Shown here piece by piece: positions 25,819-34,357 of a stretch of 64,000 bases of DNA. Positions within the stretch are counted from its first letter, which is position 1. The number at the start of each line of letters is the position of its first letter. The notes under the pieces were generated by a model, which saw only the letters and a list, made by a program, of their open reading frames with translations, was not told the DNA's origin and did no database searches. The stretch is from PALSA-612 sp963846915 (lineage in GTDB: Bacteria; Actinomycetota; Thermoleophilia; Gaiellales; Gaiellaceae). Both the position numbers and the translations under genes were made by a program. Where the stretch lies: positions 186,001 to 250,000 of the forward strand of contig CAWJXV010000009.1 in the NCBI GenBank assembly GCA_963846915.1, given 5' to 3'.

Positions 25819-26582
25819 CGGGCGTGCGCCTTCCCAAGGTCGGCGAGGAGGGCCGCCGTGGCAGAGGCGATCCGCGGCTCGATCCCGAGCTCGACGAGGA
25901 GCGCCTGCGCCGCCTCCATCTCGTCGACCCGCCGCACCGCGTGTCGCCGGCTGCCCTCGAGCAGGCGGTCGAGGAACGGCTCGCCGATCACCTCGGCGAT
26001 CTCGCCGCGCAGCCACTCCGCGTGGCCCGCAGCCTCGGCCGCGTCCAGGCTCTCGATCGCCGCAGCGGCGAGGCCCTTCATGAACACGGACCGAAGCAGC
26101 TTGAGCGCCGCTGCGTCCCCCGGCGTGTCAGAGACGACCTCGACCGGCATTCCCAGCGGCCCGAGCGAGTCCGCGAACGCGTGCGCTCCGGCTCCGGACG
26201 CGAGCGCCGGCGTGCCGAGACCGCGCGACGGAACGGGGCCGAGCAGCGCGACGTCCGCGAAGCGGGCGGGCTCGACGAGCGCCGCCAGCTCGCGCTTGAG
26301 CTCGGGCGGCGCGGTGTTCAGGTCGGCGTAGAGGACCCCGGCGCGCAGCGCCGGCTGCGCGGCCGACGCTGCCCCGAGCGCAGCCCGTCCCGAGTTGACG
26401 CTGAGCACGATGTCGGCACCGGCGACCGCTGTCTCGGGCTCCGACGCTCGCCCCGGCAGGTCGGCGCCGGCCTCGCCGTCGGGGTCGTAGCCGCGCACAT
26501 CGGCACCCGCGGCCTCGAGGTCGGCGGCGAGACGGCTTCCGGCCTCGCCCAGACCGAGCAGCGCGACGACCGGAGGCGTCAC
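25815..26582 (-). CDS. NAD(P)-dependent dehydrogenase with DUF1932 C-terminal domain
   Basis: This is a 255-residue beta-hydroxyacid-dehydrogenase-like protein. The Rossmann start is PVVALLGLGEAGSRLAADLEAAGADV, followed by ADIVLSVNSG and DLNTAPPELKRELA (the position of the family's substrate loop). The helical C-terminal half, LKLLRSVFMKGLAAAAIESLDAAEAAG, is the DUF1932 region and carries the usual catalytic lysine. GTG 26582 is coupled to the upstream Mo-hydroxylase stop and its TGA to the next GTG. It may oxidise the semialdehyde or hydroxy acid made by ring cleavage, the step LigC performs elsewhere (inference). Confidence 0.75.
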   Translation of the reverse strand: MTPPVVALLGLGEAGSRLAADLEAAGADVRGYDPDGEAGADLPGRASEPETAVAGADIVLSVNSGRAALGAASAAQPALRAGVLYADLNTAPPELKRELAALVEPARFADVALLGPVPSRGLGTPALASGAGAHAFADSLGPLGMPVEVVSDTPGDAAALKLLRSVFMKGLAAAAIESLDAAEAAGHAEWLRGEIAEVIGEPFLDRLLEGSRRHAVRRVDEMEAAQALLVELGIEPRIASATAALLADLGKAHAR

Positions 26583-28852
26583 CGAGCCTCTCGCAGCGCC
26601 CGCCAGACGTTCTCGCCGTTCGCGGGCATGTCGACGTGCGTCACGCCGTGCGGCGCAAGCGCGTCGAGCACCGCGCCGTGGACGGCGGGCGTCGAGCCGA
26701 TCGTGCCCGACTCGCCGATCCCCTTGGCGCCGAGCGCGTTCACGGGCGTCGGCGTCTCCATCTCGACGACCTCGAACGACGGCAGCTCGGCGGCGGACGG
26801 GAACTCGTAGCCCGTGAACGTGCCGGTGAGCGGATTGCCGTCGGCGTCGTAGAGCACGGCCTCGAAGAGCGCCTGGCCGACGCCCGTGGCAACGCCGCCG
26901 TGCACCTGCCCCTCGGCCAGCAAGGGGTTGATCAGCGTGCCGGCGTCGTCGACCGCGACGAGCTTCAGCAGCTCGACCGCGCCCGTGTCGGTGTCGACCT
27001 CGACCACGGCGACGTGCGCGCCGAACGGGAACGTGGGGATGCCCTGGAACTCGTGCTCGGCCTTGAGCTCGGCCAGCCTCCCGTCTTCCGCCCCGCGCGA
27101 CGCGAGCTCGGCCCAGGAGATCGCGGGCTCGGGCGCACCGACGACGTGGAAGCGGCCGTGGACGTCGTCGAGCACGACGTCGTCGGCGCTTGCCTCGAGG
27201 TAGTCGGCGGCGAGCGACTTCGCCTGCTCGACGACCGTCTCCGCGGCGAGCGCCGCGGCCATGCCTCCGATCTGCGTCGATTTCGAGCCGTAGGTGCCGG
27301 TGCCCTTGGGAATGTCGTCCGTGTCGCCCTTGACGACCGTGACCTTCTCGATCGGGAGCCCGAGCCGCTCGGCCGCGATCATCGCAAACGTCGTCTCGTG
27401 GCCCTGGCCGTGCGAGAACGAGCCCGTGCGGACGATCGCGCCGCCGTCCGGCGTGATCTCGACGTCGCCGAACTCGGTCTCGGCGATCCCGTTCGTCACC
27501 TCGACGTAGGAGCTGACCCCGATCCCGAGCTGCTTCGCCCCGCCGTCCTCGCGGCGCCGCGTCTGCTCGGCGCGGAGCTCGTCGTAGTCCGCCGCCCGCA
27601 GCGCCAGGTCGAGCGCGCCTTCGTAGTCGCCCGAGTCGTACGTCGCCCCCGAGGCGGTCTTGTGCGGGAACTCGCCGTCGATGAAGTTCACGCGGCGCAC
27701 CTCCGCCCGATCCATGCCGATCTCGGAGCCGAAGGCGTCGAGCGCACGCTCGATCGTCTGTGTCGCCTCGGGTCGGCCGGCGCCGCGGAACGCGGTCGTC
27801 GGCGTCGTGTTCGTGACCACCGACACGCTCGAGAACTCGATCTTCGGGATCGCGTACACGCCGCTCGCCATCAGGTGCGTCAGGTGCGGCAGGAAGGCAC
27901 CGAGCGCCGGGTAGGCGCCGGAGTCCTGGAGCACTTCGAGCCGATAGGCGAGCACCTTGCCGTCGCGTGTCCCGCCGAGCGTGTAGCGCACCTCCTGCGC
28001 CCGTCCGTGGCCGAGCGCGACCATGCTCTCGCTGCGGGACTCGGTCCAGCGGGCAGCCCGCCCGAGCCGGCGCGCGAGCCAGACGACGAGGATCTCCTCG
28101 ACGCCCAGCATCTTGGCGCCGAACCCGCCGCCGACGTCGGGCGCGACGACGCGGATCTGACCCGGGTCGACGCCGAGCGTTCCCGCGAGCCCGAAGCGGT
28201 CCTGGTGTGGCGTCTGCGTCGAGAGCCAGGCGGTGATGCGGCCGTCGGCGCCCACCTCGGCGGCGGCGGAACGCGGCTCCAGCGGGCACGGAGCCATGCG
28301 CTGACTGACAAGCGTGCCCGAGACGAGCGCCTCGCAGCCGTCGAAGAAGCTCCCGTCGAAGTCGGGCGAACCCGCGCGGGCGGCGACGTTCGTGCCGACG
28401 TCCGGGAACAGGAGCGTCTCGTCCTTCGCGGCGTCCCCGGGCGCGACGACGACGGGGAGCGGGTCGTAGTCGACGTACACGAGCTCCGCGGCGTCCGCAC
28501 CGGTGACCGCGTCCTCGCTGACGACGATCGCGACGATGTCGCCGACGAAGCGCACGACGTCCTGTGCCACGAGGGGCCGGCCCATGCCCTTCTCCAGGCC
28601 GGGGAGCGGCGGCGGCCCCCACGGCCCCGCGTCGACGTCGGCGCCGGTGAAGACCTGCACGCCCGGCAGCTCCCGGGCCGCCGACGCGTCGAAACCGTCG
28701 ATGCGCGCGTGCGCGACGAGCGAGCGCACGAAGGTGACCGACAGCGCGCTCTCGAGCTGCTTGTTGTCGATGTAGTCGCCTGCACCGAGGAGGAAGCGCG
28801 AGTCCTCCTTCCGCAGGACACGGTGTCCGAGGATGCTCATGGGCCGAACCAT
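26579..28852 (-). CDS. Xanthine-oxidase-family molybdenum hydroxylase large subunit
   Basis: This is a 757-residue molybdopterin-binding subunit (CoxL/XdhB-like). It begins LGHRVLRKEDSRFLLGAGDYI, the usual family start, and has VGGGFGAKM, AFRGAGRPEATQTIERALD, GSFSHGQGHETTFAM (Mo-cofactor loop) and KGIGESGTIGSTPAVHGAV with the catalytic Glu of GESG. The loop AFRGAGR is like form II enzymes and lacks the AYxCSFR of true CO dehydrogenases. The FAD and 2Fe-2S subunits that normally adjoin it are absent. It is the first gene of the demethylase operon (ATG 28852). It may hydroxylate an aromatic or oxidise an aldehyde, with its partners encoded elsewhere. Confidence 0.8.
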   Translation of the reverse strand: MVRPMSILGHRVLRKEDSRFLLGAGDYIDNKQLESALSVTFVRSLVAHARIDGFDASAARELPGVQVFTGADVDAGPWGPPPLPGLEKGMGRPLVAQDVVRFVGDIVAIVVSEDAVTGADAAELVYVDYDPLPVVVAPGDAAKDETLLFPDVGTNVAARAGSPDFDGSFFDGCEALVSGTLVSQRMAPCPLEPRSAAAEVGADGRITAWLSTQTPHQDRFGLAGTLGVDPGQIRVVAPDVGGGFGAKMLGVEEILVVWLARRLGRAARWTESRSESMVALGHGRAQEVRYTLGGTRDGKVLAYRLEVLQDSGAYPALGAFLPHLTHLMASGVYAIPKIEFSSVSVVTNTTPTTAFRGAGRPEATQTIERALDAFGSEIGMDRAEVRRVNFIDGEFPHKTASGATYDSGDYEGALDLALRAADYDELRAEQTRRREDGGAKQLGIGVSSYVEVTNGIAETEFGDVEITPDGGAIVRTGSFSHGQGHETTFAMIAAERLGLPIEKVTVVKGDTDDIPKGTGTYGSKSTQIGGMAAALAAETVVEQAKSLAADYLEASADDVVLDDVHGRFHVVGAPEPAISWAELASRGAEDGRLAELKAEHEFQGIPTFPFGAHVAVVEVDTDTGAVELLKLVAVDDAGTLINPLLAEGQVHGGVATGVGQALFEAVLYDADGNPLTGTFTGYEFPSAAELPSFEVVEMETPTPVNALGAKGIGESGTIGSTPAVHGAVLDALAPHGVTHVDMPANGENVWRALREAR

Positions 28853-28868
28853 GCCCCATGAGCGGGGA

Positions 28869-28977
28869 GGGGTCCCAGGGGAACCGGGAGGTTCCCCAAC
28901 CGGAAAGGCTTCTGGAAGAAGGGGGTCCGCGGGGGAAACACGGTTTCACCCGCGGGAGAGAGCCGGAGGCGAACGAC
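28869..28977 (+). repeat. Dispersed two-hairpin element, copy A
   Basis: This is one of two copies of a roughly 109-bp element. Hairpin 1 is GGGGAACC/GGTTCCCC (28878-28885 and 28890-28897, 4-base loop). Then comes CTTCTGGAAGAAGGGG. Hairpin 2 has 12-base arms at 28928-28939 and 28943-28954 with a 3-base loop and one mismatch. It lies in the 200-bp gap between the divergent Mo-hydroxylase and peroxidase genes, starting 16 bases from the first and ending 75 bases before the second. The matching copy is at 56301-56408 on the other strand. Confidence 0.75.
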
Positions 28978-29040
28978 GCTCATGGTCGCGAGCCTACAAC
29001 AGCGTGTTCAGTAAGAGGAAACATTCGTGCGCTTACGTTC

Positions 29041-29046
29041 TACACT
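29041..29046 (+). promoter_or_regulatory. Probable -10 element of a leaderless peroxidase transcript
   Basis: TACACT lies 6 bases before the ATG at 29053, so transcription would begin about at the start codon. No Shine-Dalgarno sequence is seen. No convincing -35 element was found. Confidence 0.4.
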
Positions 29047-29052
29047 CTCGGC

Positions 29053-29571
29053 ATGGCCGAGATCCTCCGTTTCGGCAAGCCGATGCATCTGGTGGGCGTA
29101 CCGCCGCAGGCCGGAGAGCCCGCGCGCGACTTCGTCGTCCACAGCTTCTCGCCCGAAGCCGGGATCGTCCCGGTGACGCTGGCCGACCTGCCGGCAAAGC
29201 CTCGCCTCCTCAGCGCCGTCCCGTCGCTCGACACGCCCGTCTGCTCGAAGGAGACGGTGACGCTGAACCACAGGCTCGCCGACTTCGGCGACGCCGTCGC
29301 GGCGTACACGATCAGCCTCGACCTGCCCTTCGCGCAGGCGCGCTGGTGCGGCGCCGAGGGCGTCTCGACGATGCAGACGCTCTCGGACTGGAAGACCCGT
29401 TCCTTCGGGACGAACTGGGGCGTGCTGATCGAGGAGTCGCAGCTGCTGGCGCGCGCGGTCTTCGTGCTCGACGCCGCCGGCACCGTCACCTACGCGCAGG
29501 TCGTCCCCGAGATCACGCACGAGCCCGAGTACGAGCCCCTGCTCGCCGCGCTCGCGGACGCGGTCGGCTAG
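29053..29571 (+). CDS. tpx: Thiol peroxidase (Tpx-type atypical 2-Cys peroxiredoxin)
   Basis: This is a 172-residue cytoplasmic peroxidase that reduces hydrogen and alkyl peroxides with thioredoxin. It starts EILRFGKPMHLVG and contains SLDTPVCSKET with the peroxidatic Cys64, and LPFAQARWCGAEGV with the resolving Cys99, matching the C61/C95 spacing of E. coli Tpx closely. VFVLDAAGTVTYAQVVPEITHEPEY is the family end. ATG 29053 appears leaderless. It is divergent from the Mo-hydroxylase operon and may protect oxygen-sensitive ring-cleavage and molybdenum enzymes (inference). Its end overlaps the convergent methyltransferase stop. Confidence 0.9.
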   Translation: MAEILRFGKPMHLVGVPPQAGEPARDFVVHSFSPEAGIVPVTLADLPAKPRLLSAVPSLDTPVCSKETVTLNHRLADFGDAVAAYTISLDLPFAQARWCGAEGVSTMQTLSDWKTRSFGTNWGVLIEESQLLARAVFVLDAAGTVTYAQVVPEITHEPEYEPLLAALADAVG

Positions 29572-30714
29572 CCGCCGGTCCCGTTTCGCGTGACGACGAA
29601 GGCCTCGTCGTTGAACCACAGGCCGCCGTGCTCGTTCAGGACCTCCTGCGTCGCCTCCAGGTAGGAGCCGTCGCGCATCACCTGCTCGAGCTTCTCGTCC
29701 TCGACCTGGTTGACGTAGATGACGGCGTTCCAGGCGGCGAGCAGGGTCGACGTGCCGATCCGGTCGCTGATCTCCGACGGCAGCGTGTGCATCCGGTAGC
29801 GGAAGACCGCCTCGTGGTCGGCCGGCACCGTCAGGTCGAAGTTGCCGGCCTCGGGGCCGAGCGCGTCGCGCAGCGCGTCCAGAAGCGCGTGCCGGTCGAC
29901 CTGGAACGGATTCTCGTCCGGCCAGAGGCGCTGCACGACCTCCAGGCCCGGGTCGCGTCCCCACGACTGGATCGTCAGGAGCCGTCCGTGCGGGGCCAGG
30001 CTCCGTGCCAGCGGCGCGAGGATCTTCTCCGCCTTGAACGACGCCGGCATGCTCGCGCGCCACGGCTGCGAGGCGAGGATGAAGTCGTACTCGCGCCGGG
30101 CCGCTCCCGGGCGGGGGATGACCGAGTCGAGCAGGAACTCGTGGTCCTTCGCGGTAGAGCACGAGCACCGAGGGCTGCACGATCATCGGGTTGCCGGTCC
30201 CGGGGCTCGGCCGCGTCCGCCAGCCCTCGGCGAGGACGGGCGCCAGCGCCTCGATCTGCTCGTAGTACTCCGAGGCCGAGGTGCCCTCGAGCGCGGCCAC
30301 GTGCCAGCCGAGCCGGGCCGCCTCGGCGGGATCGCCCGGCTGCAGCTGCGGGGCGTCGGCGTACTTGAGGTTCGTGATCGCGATCACCGTGTGCGGGTGC
30401 TCGTGGAAGCGGTCCGGCAGCTTGTCGAGCGCGAGGCGTACGTCCTCGAGGCTGATCTCCTTGCCGACGACGAGCAGCGGGACGGTCGGGAACTCGCGGT
30501 GGACGGTGCGCAGCAGGCGCGACAGGACCGTCGCGTCACCCACGCCGGCGTCGAAGATCCTGAGCGCGGGCGGTCGCGGCCGCACCTTCACCACCTCGGC
30601 CGCCGCCTTGGCCGCGATCACCTGCTTCTCGTTGCAGGTGTTGATGAAGGCGAGGTACTTCTGCCGGTTGTCGTAGAACCGGAACGGCGTTGCGGCCTCG
30701 TGCGCAGGCGCCAC
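29568..30714 (-). CDS. SAM-dependent methyltransferase-like protein (one frameshift)
   Basis: This is a protein of about 380 residues. The N-terminal part has FRFYDNRQKYLAFINTCNEK and LRIFDAGVGDATVLSRLLR, the glycine-rich SAM-binding motif I, followed by VPLLVVGKEISLEDV. A frame break near 30150 precedes ILASQPWRASMPASFK in the other frame. The C-terminal half has LLTIQSWGRDPGLEVVQRLWP and ends FNDEAFVVTRNG. It starts at GTG 30714, 15 bases after the E1-beta stop, so it is probably the third gene of that transcript. Its acceptor substrate is unknown, and no metal or histidine-specific motif is evident. Confidence 0.6.
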
Positions 30715-30729
30715 CGGGCGGCCAGCCGT

Positions 30730-31710
30730 CTAGGCCGGCACCGGAGCCGAGCCGACCACCTGTTGCACGGCCTCGACGATCCGTGCCTCGTTCGGCAGCA
30801 GGTACTCCTCCATCGGCTCGCTGTACGGGATCGTCGCATCGAGAGCCGTCACGAGCTTGATCGGCGCCTTCAGCGACGAGAAGCCCTCGGACGCGACCTC
30901 GGCCGCGATCACGGCAGCCGCCGAGCCGTGCCGCGTCGACTGGTCGACGACGACGAGCCGGCCCGTCTTCGCGACTGAGGCGAGGATGGTGTCGACGTCG
31001 AGCGGCGCGAGCGTCCGCGGGTCGATCACCTCGGCGCTGACCCCTTCGGCCGCGAGCTGCTCGGCCGCGGCGAGCGCCTTCCCGACCAGCCAGCCGAGCG
31101 CGACGATCGTCACGTCGCTCCCCTCCCGCCGGACGACCGCCTCTCCGAGCGGGACGACGTGCTCGCCCTCGGGGACCTCGCCGTGCTCGAGCGTGAGCAG
31201 GTAGTGGTGGAAGAAGACGACCGGGTTGTCGTCGCGGATCGACGCGGTCATCAGGCCCTTCGCGTCCGCGGCCGTCGCCGGGATCGCGACCCTGAGCCCA
31301 GGCACGCCCATGAACATCCCGTAGATCGAGCCCGTGTGCTGCCCGGCCCAGCCGGCGGTGAAGCCGTAGCCGGCCTTGAGCACGATCGGCACCTTCACCT
31401 GGCCGCCGGTCATGTAGTGGAAGCGAGGCGCCTCGTTCACGACCTGGTCCATGGCGACGAGCATGAACTCGGCCATGTACAGCTCGACCACCGGCCGGTA
31501 GCCGGCGAAGGCGGCGCCCACGGCCATGCCGATCTCGGCAGTCTCGGAGATCGGCGTCACGCGGACGCGATCGGCGCCGAACGCCTGCACGAACGGGTCG
31601 TCCTCCGTGTTGGCGATGTTCTGACCGAAGTAGAGGACCGTCTCGTCGCGCTCCATCTCCTCGCGGATCGCCTCGGAGATGGCGGCGATGTAGGGAAGCT
31701 CACGTGCCAT
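30730..31710 (-). CDS. 2-oxoacid dehydrogenase E1 component, beta subunit
   Basis: This is a 326-residue transketolase-like beta subunit of a pyruvate, acetoin or branched-chain dehydrogenase E1. It has the start YIAAISEAIREEMERDETV, RVRVTPISETAEIGMAVGAAFAGYRPVVE-type core text (with the TPP-activating Glu of SETAEIG), LKAGYGFTAGWAGQHTGS and the C-terminal VIDPRTLAPLDVDTIL. An SD sequence GAAGGAG precedes ATG 31710. It lies 14 bases after the alpha-subunit stop and the pair forms the usual alpha2beta2 enzyme. No E2 or E3 gene is in the window, so the complex must be completed from elsewhere. Confidence 0.85.
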   Translation of the reverse strand: MARELPYIAAISEAIREEMERDETVLYFGQNIANTEDDPFVQAFGADRVRVTPISETAEIGMAVGAAFAGYRPVVELYMAEFMLVAMDQVVNEAPRFHYMTGGQVKVPIVLKAGYGFTAGWAGQHTGSIYGMFMGVPGLRVAIPATAADAKGLMTASIRDDNPVVFFHHYLLTLEHGEVPEGEHVVPLGEAVVRREGSDVTIVALGWLVGKALAAAEQLAAEGVSAEVIDPRTLAPLDVDTILASVAKTGRLVVVDQSTRHGSAAAVIAAEVASEGFSSLKAPIKLVTALDATIPYSEPMEEYLLPNEARIVEAVQQVVGSAPVPA

Positions 31711-31724
31711 GGCTGGTGCTCCTT

Positions 31725-32753
31725 CTACGCGTAGACGTACTTGACGGCCTCTTCCGGGGCCGGGAACGGGCTCTCGACGCCGAACGTGACCGCCTCCTGC
31801 ATCTCGGCCCGCGCGGCCTCGGCGATCGCGTCCGCCTCCTCGGCTGTGAGCGTCCCGTCGGTGACGAGCCGACCGCGGAAGCGGGGCACCGGGTCGCCCC
31901 GGAGCGCGGCCTCGTACTCCTCGGGCGCGCCGAAGGTGGTGATCGCCTCGTGCTCGGGGAAGTGGAGCGGCACACCGGGCGGCGCGATGATGTTCCCGTG
32001 GGCGCTCAGCCGGTAGACGCGCGACTCGACGAGCGTCGCGCCGTCGCCTGACCGCGCGCGAGCGACCGCGGGCGCGACCACGTCGTACACGGCGACCGGG
32101 TCGCCGCCGTCGACGGTCGTGCCGGGCATCGAGTACGCCTGCGCCTTGACGGCCAGCGGCTCTCCGGCTGCGGCGTTCGCGTCCTCCTGCTCGACGCGCG
32201 TGTGCACGTTGTAGGAGTTGTTCTCCATCACGAAGACGATCGGGAGCTTCCAGAGGGAGGCGATGTTGAGCGTCTCGTGGAAGGCGCCCTGCTTGGAGGC
32301 GCCGTCGCCGAAGAAGCAGAGGACGACCTGGCCCCGGCCGCTGATCTGCGCCGCGTAGGCAGCGCCGGCCGCGTGCGGGATGCCCTGGCCGACGATGCCC
32401 GACGTGCCGAGGAAGCCGCGCTCGACGTCCGTCAGGTGCATCGAGCCGCCGTAGCCCTTGCAGAGCCCGGTCGAGCGGCCGTAGATCTCGGCCATCATCG
32501 CCTTCGGATCGGTGCCGAGCACGACCGGGTAGCCGTGGCAGCGGTACGTCGCGAGCAACTGGTCGTCAGGGCGAAGCGCGGCAAGCGAGCCGACGATCGA
32601 GGCCTCGGCCCCGTCGGCCAGGTGCGTGTGCCCGCGGATGACGCCGGGATGCTCCTCGAAGGTGCGCTTGACACGCTCCTCGAACTCGCGGACGCGGACC
32701 ATCTGCGTGAACATCCAGATCAGCCGCTCGCTGTTCAGGCCGCTCTCAGTCAC
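31725..32753 (-). CDS. 2-oxoacid dehydrogenase E1 component, alpha subunit
   Basis: This is a 342-residue thiamine-diphosphate-binding alpha subunit. Landmarks are MVRVREFEERVKRTFEE, IRGHTHLADGAEASIVG, SMHLTDVERGFLGTSGIVGQG and the TPP motif GDGASKQGAFHETLN followed by PIVFVMENNSYNV. I chose GTG 32753 because AAGGAG lies 8 bases upstream; a longer frame runs to 32789 without a better signal. Acetoin-type enzymes are closest in layout, so acetoin or a simple 2-oxoacid is a reasonable substrate, but this is not resolved by sequence. Confidence 0.85.
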   Translation of the reverse strand: MTESGLNSERLIWMFTQMVRVREFEERVKRTFEEHPGVIRGHTHLADGAEASIVGSLAALRPDDQLLATYRCHGYPVVLGTDPKAMMAEIYGRSTGLCKGYGGSMHLTDVERGFLGTSGIVGQGIPHAAGAAYAAQISGRGQVVLCFFGDGASKQGAFHETLNIASLWKLPIVFVMENNSYNVHTRVEQEDANAAAGEPLAVKAQAYSMPGTTVDGGDPVAVYDVVAPAVARARSGDGATLVESRVYRLSAHGNIIAPPGVPLHFPEHEAITTFGAPEEYEAALRGDPVPRFRGRLVTDGTLTAEEADAIAEAARAEMQEAVTFGVESPFPAPEEAVKYVYA

Positions 32754-33011
32754 CCGTGCTCCTTCCCTGCGTTGCAGCGGACTTAACACTGCTCGTGCTC
32801 GACGCCGCCGCGCGACTCACCAAGTGCCGCAATGTAACGCGTGACCCGCTCCCGTGCACGTTCTCCTTCGACCGGCCCCGACTGTGCACTCCTGATCAAC
32901 ACATCCGAAGCGAGTGTGCGCCGACTGCGAAGAGCCGCAGCGCCGTTCGCGTCAGGATCGCGGGTTCAGGGCCGCTTGCGGACCGGACAGCCCGTGGGCG
33001 GTACAGGAATT

Positions 33012-33025
33012 CGTGCTCGAGCACG
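33012..33025. promoter_or_regulatory. Perfect 14-bp palindrome upstream of the first importer operon
   Basis: CGTGCTCGAGCACG lies 33 bases before the start of the binding-protein gene, within the 305-bp divergent gap 32754-33058 that otherwise shows no gene. A half-site CGTGCTCGA recurs at 32794-32802 near the E1-alpha start. It is a candidate operator, possibly for the AraC-type regulator in the same operon. A strong SD (AAGGAGG) follows at about 33039. Confidence 0.4.
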
Positions 33026-33058
33026 GGAGCACAATGAAGAAGGAGGCTGGCAACGCCC

Positions 33059-34339
33059 ATGAGGTCAACAGCCCGATCCCCGTTCGGACATCTCGCGATC
33101 GTCCTCGGAGTCGTCGCACTCGCACTCGCCGTGACGGTCCCCATCGCCCTGGGGCGGGAGTCGGCGGGCCGTCCGGTCACCAACTACGCCGTCTACGTCG
33201 GCGGGAAGGGCAAGGCGAACCCGAAGCTCTCGCCGGTCGTGGTCGGCGCGATCAACACGCAGGGAGGCCAGGTCCTCGTCGGCCCAGGCTGGACGAACGG
33301 CATCAAGACCGCGATCCAGTACGTCAACAGGTACCTCGGCGGCGTGCAGGGCCACCCGCTCGTCGCGAGCTACTGCTTCACGACCTCCGCGGAGGAGGAA
33401 GGTACGAAGTGCGGCCAGCAGTTCGCGAACAACAGGAAGATCAACGTCGTCGAGTTCGGCGCGGTCGCCGTCGGCAACCAGTCGTTCTACGCCGCGCTCG
33501 GGAAGAACAAGCCGACGGTCGGCGGCGTCGAGCTGCTTCCGGTCGACGCCCAGCGCAAGAACGGCTTCGCCCTGTTCGGGACGAACGACTCGGTCCTCGG
33601 TCCCTGGGGCACCCTCGGCAAGTCCGTCCTCCACGCGAAGACGGCAGCGGTGGTCTACCCGCAGATCCCCGGGATCGACTACGGCGCCAAGGTCGAGAAG
33701 GCCAGCCTCGAGTCGGCCGGGATCAAGACGACGCTCGTCGGCTTCGACGCCAACGCGACCGACCTGACGGGCCCGCTCACGGCTGCGGGAGCCCAGAACG
33801 CCGACATGATCGTCCCGCAGTCGAACGCAGCCGGCTGCGTCAACATCGCCAAGGCGCTCCAGGCGCTCGGGAAGAGCTCGACGCCAGTGGTCTCCAACCC
33901 GCTCTGCCTCGACCCGGCGGTTCCCGCGGGTCTCGGCGGCGACCTGCCGAAATGGATCTACGGAATCGCGTCGTCGCTCGGCTTCGACACGACCGACCCC
34001 GCCGTGCCCCCGTTCGTCAAGGGCCTGACGCTGGTCGGGCAGCCGAAGCTCGCCGCAGACGCCTGGGTGATCGTCGCCTGGGGGCAGATCCTGACGACGG
34101 TGAAGCTGATGAACAAGATCGGCCTCAAGCACCTGACCGCCGCGAAGTTCACGTCGGCGATCCGGGCGTTCAGGGGGCCGCAGGCACTCGGGGCACCGAG
34201 CCTGCAGTGCGGGAAGTACCCGGCCGAGCCCGCGGCCTGCAACGACCAGGCGCAGTTCTTCCAGTACCTGGGCGCAGGGAAGTTCAAGCGCATCACCGGT
34301 TTCCTCCGGCCGCCGAGCACCTTCAAGCTCGGGGGCTAG
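33059..34339 (+). CDS. ABC transporter substrate-binding protein (branched-chain/aromatic type)
   Basis: This is a 426-residue periplasmic-type binding protein of the LivK/peripla_BP_6 family. The N-terminal 35 residues hold a signal or anchor helix (FGHLAIVLGVVALALAVTVPIAL), with no lipobox cysteine. The binding fold includes TNGIKTAIQYVNRYLGGVQGHPL, PTVGGVELLPV, AAVVYPQIPGIDYGAKVEKASLE and a C-terminal VIVAWGQILTTVKLMNKIG. It has several cysteine pairs. Members of this family also bind aromatic acids, which would suit the second O-demethylase at the end of the operon. The start is ATG 33059 with AAGGAGG. A 13-bp hairpin separates it from the permease. Confidence 0.8.
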   Translation: MRSTARSPFGHLAIVLGVVALALAVTVPIALGRESAGRPVTNYAVYVGGKGKANPKLSPVVVGAINTQGGQVLVGPGWTNGIKTAIQYVNRYLGGVQGHPLVASYCFTTSAEEEGTKCGQQFANNRKINVVEFGAVAVGNQSFYAALGKNKPTVGGVELLPVDAQRKNGFALFGTNDSVLGPWGTLGKSVLHAKTAAVVYPQIPGIDYGAKVEKASLESAGIKTTLVGFDANATDLTGPLTAAGAQNADMIVPQSNAAGCVNIAKALQALGKSSTPVVSNPLCLDPAVPAGLGGDLPKWIYGIASSLGFDTTDPAVPPFVKGLTLVGQPKLAADAWVIVAWGQILTTVKLMNKIGLKHLTAAKFTSAIRAFRGPQALGAPSLQCGKYPAEPAACNDQAQFFQYLGAGKFKRITGFLRPPSTFKLGG

Positions 34340-34357
34340 CCACGTCGCCCTCCTCAA

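Noticed and set aside
26579..28852. Reading this gene as an aerobic CO dehydrogenase large subunit
   Set aside because: The form I active-site loop AYxCSFR is absent (AFRGAGR is present) and no CoxM or CoxS gene adjoins it.
26636..28861. Long plus-strand open frame (741 codons) opposite the molybdenum hydroxylase
   Set aside because: Antisense shadow: composition is charged and repetitive, with no motif, while the minus strand has full family motifs.
32754..33058. Plus-strand frames of 73-93 codons in the gap before the first importer
   Set aside because: They overlap each other in different frames, start without a ribosome binding site and have no recognisable sequence. The gap is better read as a divergent promoter region.
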